DNA of 64,000 bases from assembly GCF_037042905.1 (NCBI RefSeq), contig NW_026974140.1:16170001-16234000 (forward strand), read 5' to 3'. Shown here in pieces: positions 55,086-64,000 of this stretch; position 1 is the first letter of the stretch, and each line of letters begins with the position of its first letter. The notes beneath the pieces are model-generated. The model had not been told where the DNA came from. It did not search any database and saw only the letters and a list, made by a program, of their open reading frames with translations. Position numbers and translations under genes: made by a program. This stretch comes from Lytechinus pictus. Lineage: Eukaryota > Echinodermata > Echinoidea > Temnopleuroida > Toxopneustidae.

Positions 55086-58000
55086 TTTTTGGTCCTTTCC
55101 TCAATTAGTCAATGCCACTTCTCTACATGCACAGTACACGTACGTGCATAGCGCCAACTTAATGTGTTCCGCCATCTTGCTTGTTGGTTGCCGATAAAAT
55201 GCGCATTTTCAGATTTTTTTACACTCAGTCATTAGCCGTGACTGAAACATTGACCAATCAAAAACTAAGATTCTACAAGAAATATGAATATTCATATACG
55301 AAAGTATAAACATAGATAATTCAGTTTTATGTGAAATTTAAACCCAATACTTCAAAATAGGGTAAGTTTTATGTCTCTAAAATGACCCTTAAAACCAGAA
55401 TTTTATTCTTAAAAAATAAGGATTTTTCAAAGTTGCCATGGTAACGCGGCCTGAGATAAAAAATCTTAGCAAATACTTCATTTTAGTGATCGAGGATGCA
55501 TTTGTTCACGGTATATGTCTACATAAGTTATAACATTTTTTTCCAGACCATGGATGAACTTTCAAAAAGAGAAATTTTAGGCAAGTTTTTACGATTTTCG
55601 GCAATTTTCTGACACAGGTACATTGAAGACGTAATTTTTACAGAATTAGAAGAAGACATTGTGGATTTTCCTAATTATCACGACGGATTTGCAACTTACT
55701 TGTAAACAAACCAAACAAAGTCTATGATACATTTTCGATAATGCGAAAAGAGACATTCAAGTCTCTGATTGAGAGCCGTAGATTGAACATTCGCACGGCG
55801 CAATGGTAACGTTTTCGCCGAATTCGTCGGGGCGAAAACTCCAAGCGAGCCGTACCACTCACCAGTCCCGAACGCTGCGCTGTATGTTTGATGATATATC
55901 TGGTGCCATTTCGTGCTTATAAATTTGTTTTTTCTACAATGCCACTATCTCATTAAAATTGTTTGTCATGATAACATTGGAAATATTATCGTTTAATGGC
56001 CCAAAGGATCGACTGTCATAAAAGATACTTTGAAATATTGTCAGAGAGTGATTAGTTAGGTGATGTTTATGGTCAGAATTTAGTCGTGGCTTCGGGTGAA
56101 CTTACGCGAACGCGGTCACTTGCTCACGGGGCGAGTCGGCCTGGCCCTTTGGTGGAAGGCCGTTGGGCAACGTGCAGTGCAGCTAGAGCAGAGTTAGGGA
56201 GTTAGGTAAAAATACTTTGAAATAAGAAATCTGCAAATATTTTTGTCTTATCCCTTTGGATTAGAAATTCAAATTCTCAAAGTTGAAATCCAATTTTAGA
56301 CAGTGACATAACAAAGACTTAAGAGTGGTGCTGTTAGGGGGGTGGGGGGGGGGGGGTCTTGCATGCCCCCAATTCACGAACAAGAAAAAAAAAAGGAAAA
56401 GGAAAGAATCTTGCGAAATTGTTTAATTGGATTTTTGTAACAAAAACATCAAAATTATGCTCATGTCGCTTGCTTGCAACTATATACTTTTATAAATTTT
56501 GCCCGATATGCCATATCGTATACTGGTATTGGTAACCCTCAATTTTTTTCGCCCGTTACGCCACTGATATAAAAGCTACTTTAGTCTTTATGCTAACATT
56601 ATTTGGTTGCGGGATCAAAGCATCAGCTACAGCTAAACATACTTTATGCCTGTTCAACTTCCAATACAGGTTTAGGTCTGTATTTATGGGTGCCTTTATT
56701 ATTTTCATTTTCAATTAAAACAATTATCATTAATTATGTATTAATTTAGTATTAACCTCCATGATACATTTTATTGTGTTAAAACCATACAATTTCTGTT
56801 ATATTAAGCCCTTTTAAAAACATGCTCAATAGCAGACCCCCCCCCCCCATATATAAACACAATAGAAGTGTATATAGAATTAATTGACCCCCCCCCTAGC
56901 TCCCCTATTGAGGACAAAATGAAAAAAATGCTCAAAATAATCGACCGCCCCCCTTTTACGAGGCAGCTGAGCTGTCGGTGGCATGATGTCTTCATTGACT
57001 TTTTTTTTGCTTGTAAAAAAATATTGAAGAAATAGGGGCTACTCTAAGTGTCCCCTATGAAAATCGATCTGGATCTGCAAGTGCATGGGGCTGCGCCCTC
57101 TCCAACGTCATAGCTACCCCATATCTTTAGGTTCTAGCTCTCATCTTTTTCAGCTCCCTGATTTTTTGGAAGAAAAAAAAATGGGGCGAAAGAAAAGAGT
57201 GAAATAAATCAAATACGATTAATCAAAATTTGAGTTGTTTGAAAGAACTAAATTAAATTCTACAACCATGAAGAATAACAGCAATCTTGATTAATTCTGT
57301 TTGAATTTTTTTTTTTTTTCAAAATCAGAACCAATCAACCTTTTTCTGATTATTCTGTCACTTTCCATATTTTGGAGAAAAAAATTAAGGTGTTCATCGA
57401 CGCCCTGTACTGCATGATGAAACTGTATCCCCACTCGGCCCTCTTCCCCCCCCCCCCCACTCGCCCTCTTAACTCCCCCCTCTCTCTCTCTCTCTCTCCC
57501 TCTCCCCCCCCCCCCCCCCCACCACAAAGCCCCTTGCTCATTTCTCTTATCTCACCTTGACCTTAATTAATTAATCTTAACTATCTGGCGGTACAGTCAA
57601 ACGTGACTGGTCGCCATCATAGTTTCATCCCCAACAAACACGGAACAAACAATAACAACAATTCTGTTTTTCGACCCAACATCATTCCTTTCAATATGCG
57701 TAAGGCCATACGTGGGCATGCACAAACAACGTGGGTTCACAAAAACAGACCCGCGTTCGGACTGAAATTGTGATTAAAATAAAAATGTTATAAATATAAC
57801 AAAAATATTGGTATAATAAAAGATATTTGATTAACGGAAAAACATCCATCACTAATTCATAGGAACTCTGGAAAAGATTTGAACGAGGTTTTGATCAACG
57901 GTAATCAAGAGGAATTAGTGTATGGATGAATGGCGTTCGAGCGTTAGCCGGTGAGGGCGCGGGCCAAATCTGGCAGTATGGCGTCGTCCATTAAGCTGAC

Positions 58001-58320
58001 GTTAGCCAGCGGCGACTGCACGTACGTGAGTACTGGCCACTGACGAGTCCACGTTGCACAAAATGTGTAGGGCTTACGAGTTACGAATGTTTACGGTTCC
58101 CCATGTTTACATGCACGCCCAATAACACAATTTGAAGAAAATATAGTTCTACCGCCTCGCGTAATATACTTTAATTTCTGTTCCAAATTCAAGGACAATT
58201 GACTTCATACAACCATTTAAAAATTATAAAATGACTATCCATGGTCTTTTCAAAAGCCTAAGAAAAATACATTCAAAATGCGCAATAATATTATCTTAAA
58301 TTTTCTGGTTATCAAACAAG
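55086..58320. other. Upstream region between SLC10A7 and OBI1
   Basis: Head-to-head promoters are expected here. A GC-richer stretch lies at about 55740-56180. Poly-G and poly-C runs lie at about 56340, 56838, 56886 and 57440-57520. I see no supportable coding exon. Confidence 0.6.
55169..55178 (-). promoter_or_regulatory. YY1-type element near SLC10A7 start
   Basis: AAGATGGCGG on the minus strand, about 85 nt before the ATG. This motif is common just downstream of transcription starts in animal genes. Confidence 0.5.
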
Positions 58321-58325
58321 ATGGC
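58316..58325 (+). promoter_or_regulatory. YY1-like motif overlapping OBI1 start
   Basis: CAAGATGGCA overlaps the initiating ATG, resembling the AANATGGC element that often spans start codons. Confidence 0.35.
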
Positions 58326-58392
58326 AGCTTCCATGAAGAAACCGTCTGTATCATTTACGCTACCAATTGCTTGTCAAATCTGCTTAGGAAAG
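58321..58392 (+). CDS. OBI1: OBI1 exon 1
   Basis: ATG at 58321, donor AAG-gtattt. Encodes MAASMKKPSVSFTLPIACQI and CLGK. A longer overlapping open frame from 58278 is in a different frame. Confidence 0.9.
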
Positions 58393-61300
58393 GTATTTTG
58401 ATGAAAAATTTTTATTATTGTTGTAAAAAAAAACACGATTGTTTTATTCTAGATGTTTTTACTTTTCAATATACCGGTTTGCACGGTGAAGTTGGCATCG
58501 TAAATTGGTGTGTAGCTCAAAGGTCAGTCCCAAGCATTTGTTATTGTGTAAGTTAGTTGCTGTACCGTACTGTAGAGTTGTTTGTGCGGCCTGCGGCTAC
58601 GCCGGATTCGGGGCGGAGCTAATGTTAGTGCTTTAGATCGTGGATCAGCTAGCCAGGCGGCTTCTAGAGAGTAAAAATCATTTACTAACGTAAGGTCACA
58701 GTAACCTTACGTTAGTAAATGATTTTTACTTTCTAGAAGCCGCCTGGCTAGGACCAGCCTGGCGCAGTGGACGTACATGGTCAAGACTAGGGAAGGGAGG
58801 AGGAGGGGAGGGAAAAATGAGGGAGAAGAACTAACACTACAGAAAGAAGGAAAAAATTAAAGAGCTAGAGGAGTAGAGAATTAAAGAAAGATGAATCATG
58901 AATTGAAAGAGAAAGGAAGAAATGAATGAAAGAAAGAAATATAAAAAAGAAGAGAGGAAGGAAGGAAAGAAAGATAGGCCTAGAATCTAGATAGAATGAA
59001 AAGGAGAGAGAGAATGAAAAAAAGAAAAAGTAAAGAAATGAAAGGATGAAAGAAAAAAAAAAAGAAGTAAGAAAAAGAATATAATTTAAAAGAAAAGGCA
59101 TGAAGGACATGATAAAGAAGGAAAGAATTAAGAATATAAATGGACATGGAAAGAAAAGGAAAGAAAACTAGGCCAAGGTCAAGGAAAGTTTGAAAATAAA
59201 GATAGATCTATGGAATGAGGGGAAAAAAGGCATGAATTGAAGTAGACAGGAATAACCGTCGTTTCTGGGATTTATTTAACAATTTCTGACATTTTACCAT
59301 GAGTGGAGCCAATGCAGTTCAGCGGAACAACCATAATACAGAGACTGAAGCTTTTGGTCTAGAATTGAAGGAACAATAGAATAAAGGGATGAAGAAAGAA
59401 AAGAAAGAGGAAGAAAGCTGAGACATACCAAAAAGATAGAACAATAATCTAAACTTCCACATAGAGTCTGTATTCAATTTCAATGAAACATAATGAAAAT
59501 ATATTTTAAAAATCGTGTAGAAATTTCATAGTGGAAGCTGAAACATTGTCATGTCAGACTTGAAAATTAGATGAATCATTAAAGCACACGTACACACACT
59601 CGTCCGTGTAATACTAGGCAGACATGGGTACTCTCCAAAATGGGGTTGCAATAGCACTCCAAATAAAAGGGGAAAAAGAAAATTATGCACTTACCTCGAT
59701 TATATGGATGAAGGTCTATTGTGACACAGAATCCTGACATCGAGGCACAAACTGGACCTTCAAAAAAAGGAGAAGTTAGACCTCCATGTCGCGTTCGTTC
59801 TCGGTATTGATCAGCCACTTTGTTTTCAATTTTGAAAGACGGAGAACGAGACAGAACTTTTCCTTTTTTTGAGGGTCCAGTTTGTGCCTCGATGTCAGGA
59901 TTCTGTGTCATGATAGACCTTCATCCATATAATCGAGGTAAGTGCAGAATATAATGCTGGTTGAAACAGCAGTTGAGAACCAATCTTTCAGCTATGGTGT
60001 GGCAGGCCTGGCTATCAGCTACATGCATGTATGCTGACTATGTGTGTTTGTGTATAGATCAAAGAAAGTGATGCAAACTGCCTTGCAATTTGAATCAAGG
60101 AAAGTTGTTAGTTTTTTTTCTCTCTTTTATATTTTTGCTTTTGAAATATGGGAAAACTATATGAAATTTAATTTCCTGTAAGAGTTTCGCTTGCCGATTC
60201 GGGCAAGTAGTTTTTGTCTTTACTTCAAAACAATTCTCCCCACTCTTACTTTACTTGGGCAATGTTGCATACAGGGTCCCGTAACACAAAGGTTAGCAAT
60301 TAATCGTCCGCTTGACTTTTACGATTGATTGTACATTGTAGTCAATGGAATCAATCGTAGAAAAATGTTCTACGATTAATTGCAAAGCTTTGTGTTACGG
60401 GCCCCTGGTCTTGTTAAGGGTTTTACTCTTTTGAGAAAAAAAAATTAAGAGAAACCATGAAGCTAACCCTTCCATTTCTCCCTTCGCTTTTACTCCTTCT
60501 TTAGTTCTTGCTTTTTTTCATTTTTTGCCAAGTTTTTTTAGAAGGTCGACTGCACCCACCCCCCATGGTTGCGCGCGAGCAATTAACTGCCTGGCCCTGC
60601 CTGGTTCATGAAAAAAGGAGATTGACCTGACCTACTATTGTCAAAGACCAGCATCCAGCCCAGTCTAGAGTTGTGTGGAGAGTAAAAATTATTAGCTAAT
60701 GTGAGGTACATGTTCTTTACTTTGAAGGTGTCTGACACATAAACATGTAAACAAAGATCAATGTCTGAAAAACCATTTCCTGCTAGCAGATGGTAAACAC
60801 CAAACTTGTATTGCAATAATAATCATTCCACATAAGAAATGACAAAATTATTACCGGTATTGAAATTTTTTTAATACTTTTCTTCGTGAAATGCCAGACT
60901 GAAAATTTTGTAAGGAAATGCAAGAAAAATACACCACCATCTTTGATTTTGTTATGGAAAGCAATGCATGGTCCGATACCAAGCCAAACAATCAAAACAC
61001 TGCATGGATTCAATTAGTCTTAGTTTTGTCTGGCTTTTGATTGGCCCAACAATTATCCAATAGTTTTCCATGATGCCAAGATGACAGCGTAAACATCAGC
61101 GGACATTATTTTCCAATGACTAGGAACAAAAAGTTTGTTTGATTCATTTCTGAATCTTCTACCAAAAGAGCGCTTTGCAAAAATATGCTCAATAACAAAT
61201 TTTGAGCCTTCTGATGAATAAAGAACATAACAGCCTGGCCCCAGGTTCGAATGAAAGACTGATCATGAATGAATGTAGTTTGTTGCATCAAGGATTTTTT

Positions 61301-63209
61301 TTTTTTACATTTAAAGCAAGTATGATTCAGTAAATGGGAACAATCCGGCCTTTAATTCACAGAAAACTAAATTCATGTTATTTGATTCACAAATCAATTT
61401 GGCTATATTTTAAAAATCTACTTGCATTCAACTTGAACATTCAGCAAATTCCACAGGTCTACACATATACTTTAGAGTTTGGTTAGAATTAAACTGGGAA
61501 AAACATTTACAAAACAAGTGATAAAAAGAATAGGGTCAAGGATTGCATTGGTTGGTTGTTCAAGAAGTTACCTCTGGAATGAATGAAACAGTGCAATACA
61601 TTGTATTATGCAGTCATTTGAATATTGTTGTAATGCTTGGTGCATCTTTTAAAAAAATACTAAAGAGGATGTGATAAGTAAACAACATCTAAATAAATGG
61701 CCAGAGTAGTCCTGGCGGCCAGTATGATAACCGCATGTCAAAATAATCTTAGCACACTCAAATGGGTTTGCTTCCAAAATAGATGGAAATACTTTTATTG
61801 TATCAAAAATTATACTTTCTGCCCTTTAAAATCAAACACTGGCCTTCATGTTAAAAAAAATATCAAAATGTTCATAACATGTATGTAAGAACATGCAGTG
61901 CACAAAGCACAAGGCTAATCTTATCCAAAACAAAACAAATGGGTAAGCATTAAAAAAAAAAATTACCGTTGTATCAATTTGGAATTATTTAAGAATGACC
62001 AGTCAGAATTTACTCTTTTATTTTGGTGTTATAATAGCCTGAATTAATGAGCTGCCCCTTTGTGTTGTTTTATGTTCTTCTTCTCATTTGTTTGAAAATA
62101 TCTGTCTTAATTTCACATTGTTTATTTTTCACAAGCTTGTAGTATTTTGTTTCAGGGCCTCTGAGGATAACATAATATCAGTTACTGATGGAGCCACGCT
62201 ACTAAGATAAGACTAATAAATAGAAAGTAAATCAAAAACAATCATGGTAATGTTTGAAAAGATGTTTTAGAGTGTTTCGTTTGTATATAGACTTGACGCA
62301 GGCAGATTGTTGTCGTCTTTGGCCATTTGCATGAAAGGATCTTTGCAAAGACCATCTTTCATATTGTCAATGAGACCCAAAAAAGAGAAGAATTTGCAAG
62401 CCTCATAAGTGAACCAAAGCTACTGTTTTATAAATAATTGTATGTATTTTGTTTTCAGAAAGATTGAGTTGAAATGAAATAAATTAAAATAATTGATAAT
62501 CAATTTAGGGACAGGCACCACTTATGGTGCATCATTATAAATCAGTATCATGACTCACAAAAGATGGTCCTTGCAAAGACTCTTTCAATGCAACTTACCC
62601 CTGCTTACTCATTTCATTTCCCTTTTCATGACTGAACATAAATTCAATTATCCTAAATTTTTGTTTTGATTTCTGTTTTTGTGAGCTTGATGTTGTCCCA
62701 TAACATTGGATTTTTTAAAGGGAATTAGATAATTTTATAAGAGGATACGTTTGCAGTCTGCACTAAAAAAATAATTTTTGTGTTTGATAAATCTTATACC
62801 ATTCATATTTTTTCTCCTCATGTTATTTCTAAGATAAAAAAATCTAATTTATCTTATACCATTATTCTCATACTATTTCCTGTCTTATTTTCTTCAAAAA
62901 ACATTTTCTTAATTTTGCATACAATTCTTTTCTTTTCATATTCTTTCTTTATAATTCATTTTTGATCAATCATTACAAGATTTGCTTTAATTCTATTATG
63001 GTTATCATCTTCAATTTAACATGTATTAATTGAGATGAATGACTTGTGCTCTACGTATGTGTTTTACCTCTAGGTGAAAGAGCCGGTGGTCTGTAGTAAC
63101 CAACATGTATTTTGTAACTCTTGTATGGAGGTATGGCTTCAGCACAGGTCTCATTGCCCGACATGTCGTATCCCCATTACAACAGAGAGCCCATGCAAAC
63201 AAATCCTTG
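58321..63209 (+). CDS. OBI1: OBI1 (RNF219), 5' part: RING-type E3 ubiquitin ligase, two exons in window
   Basis: Human OBI1 is a RING E3 ligase that multi-mono-ubiquitylates ORC subunits to help origin firing in the nucleus. Exon 1 (58321-58392) encodes 24 residues ending SFTLPIACQICLGK; exon 2 (63074-63209) continues VKEPVVCSNQHVFCNSCMEV to PITTESPCKQIL. Human reads SLTLPITCHICLGK and VRQPVICINNHVFCSIC to PITPENPCKEII. All C3HC4 ligands are present: C18, C21, C31, H35, C38, C41, C52, C55. The intron falls between C21 and C31. The remainder, including the coiled-coil part, lies past 64000. The start is chosen from the length match and from phase 0 at the junction. Confidence 0.92.
58649..58751. 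repeat. Near-perfect 103-bp inverted repeat in OBI1 intron 1
   Basis: 48-nt arms (58649-58696 and 58704-58751) with one mismatch around a 7-nt spacer. The outer ends are CTAGCCAGGCGGCTTCTAGA and its complement. Confidence 0.9.
59682..59950. repeat. Large inverted duplication with exon-like arms
   Basis: Arms of about 85 nt (59686-59771 and 59862-59946) face each other across about 90 nt of partly similar sequence. Each arm, on its own outward strand, reads FFEGPVCASMSGFCV and then IDLHPYNRG, and ends CGAG-gtaagtgc, a good splice donor. I do not recognise the peptide. Confidence 0.8.
60272..60407. mobile_element. CAGGGGCC-type MITE, 136 bp
   Basis: Ends CAGGGTCCCGTAACACAAAG and CTTTGTGTTACGGGCCCCTG, inverted with one mismatch, with ATTAATCGT inverted inside. 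hAT-type termini by appearance. In OBI1 intron 1. Confidence 0.75.
63074..63209 (+). CDS. OBI1: OBI1 exon 2
   Basis: Acceptor cctctag, donor gtaaga. Encodes six of the eight RING zinc ligands and the conserved CRIPIT and ESPCKQIL stretch. Confidence 0.95.
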
Positions 63210-63666
63210 GTAAGATCACACTTGTCTTATATCATCTTTGAGAAATAAAGAATATGTAATTCCAGGACCAGATTTACACTAGGGGGAGGGTTGCTGTTGG
63301 AGAAAAAAATGAGAAGAGGAAAAAGGTTGTAGAAATATCACTTGTAGAGAGCAGTTCTGGAAAAAAAAATTGACAAGCCAAAAAATATCTAAAACGTTTT
63401 GGTTAAGGTCCAAAGCCCTCTCAATGCCCCCCCCCCCCTTCCTGGAACATCGCCTGATCAATTCTATCCATTAAAAATAAGAAAATTATTGTAGTACATG
63501 TACTTGTCGGTGATTACAGATACAGAAGTGACCTTATTGTTTCTGTCTATCCAGATTTCATTAGAGAGCTCATTTAAGAGTAAAATCAGATTTGGTCTTC
63601 CGTCATCTTTCCATATAAGAGAGATAATTATCCAGTGAAAAAATCAGTTGTTAAAAGTTGGTAAAT

Positions 63667-64000
63667 TTTAAAGGAAAGTCCACCCTAACAAACAGTTGAT
63701 TTGAATAAAAGGAGAAAAAATCCAACAAACATAACACTGAAAATTTCATCAAAGTCAGATGTAAAATAAGAAAGTTATGACATTTTTAAAGTTTCACCTA
63801 ATTTCAAAAAACAGTTATATGCACATCCTGGTTAGTATACAAATGAGAAGACTGATGATGTCATCCACTCACTATTTCTTTTGTATTATATTAAATGAAA
63901 TATAAAATATTTTAATTTTTTTAATGAATAGTCCCTCCCTGAACATGTGGAATTAGCATTGTTTAATACTATACAGGGGCCGCGGAATGGTTTTCAAAGT
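63667..64000 (+). repeat. Dispersed repeat, second copy (see 26436)
   Basis: Begins TTTAAAGGAAAGTCCACCCT and contains AGTTGATTTGAATAAA, CATAACACTGAAAATTTC and TCAGATGTA. May run to the window edge, where a further CAGGGGCCGCGG start appears at 63975. Confidence 0.55.

Noticed and set aside
57291..57560. Glycine- or proline-rich ORFs on both strands
   Set aside because: Translations of poly-C and CT runs.
57977..58024. Short ORF MASSIKLTLASGDCTY before gtgagt, considered as OBI1 exon 1
   Set aside because: It lacks the first RING cysteine pair; 58321-58392 supplies TLPIACQICLGK in the right phase.

Overview
This is animal genomic DNA. The genes are split by GT-AG introns, the sequence is AT-rich, and it is crowded with transposable elements. 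The best protein matches are to deuterostome families, and the repeats (tRNA-derived SINE, short inverted-repeat elements, CR1-like LINE) resemble those I know from sea urchins. I therefore favour an echinoid, by recognition only. No rRNA, CRISPR array or bacterial-type operon is present.

Three protein-coding genes can be rebuilt exon by exon with all splice phases consistent. (1) Plus strand, about 391-14213: the 3' part of a soluble adenylyl cyclase (ADCY10-like) gene, 17 exons. It encodes the second cyclase domain, a P-loop ATPase module and then, unexpectedly, a short tail ending in a predicted membrane anchor in place of the long C-terminal half of mammalian ADCY10. The first cyclase domain should lie upstream of the window. 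(2) Minus strand, 55085 down to 20058: a complete SLC10A7 gene, 11 coding exons, 358 residues, spread over 35 kb of repeat-filled introns. (3) Plus strand, 58321-63209 and beyond the window: the first two coding exons of OBI1 (RNF219), carrying a complete C3HC4 RING finger that is split by intron 1.

Region by region: 1-14213 is the cyclase gene, with a 5'-truncated LINE in the intron before its exon at 6365. 14214-20057 is the convergent intergenic region, with two MITE-like elements. 20058-55085 is SLC10A7; its introns hold five elements with a shared Helentron-like layout, a SINE nested in one of them, a young non-autonomous LTR element with a 50-bp minisatellite, foldback elements and a retroelement 3' fragment. 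55086-58320 is the upstream region between SLC10A7 and OBI1. 58321-64000 is the OBI1 5' end, with two large inverted repeats in its first intron.

The most notable observations are the tail-anchored short soluble cyclase and a family of elements, bounded by a 5' inverted motif and a 3' hairpin, that together carry 14 identical copies of TGACCTTTGACCT. That sequence is a perfect DR1 nuclear-receptor site, and all 14 copies lie in one orientation. SLC10A7 (calcium handling and skeletal phenotypes in vertebrates) and a bicarbonate-sensing cyclase lie tail to tail, but nothing in the sequence shows a functional link.
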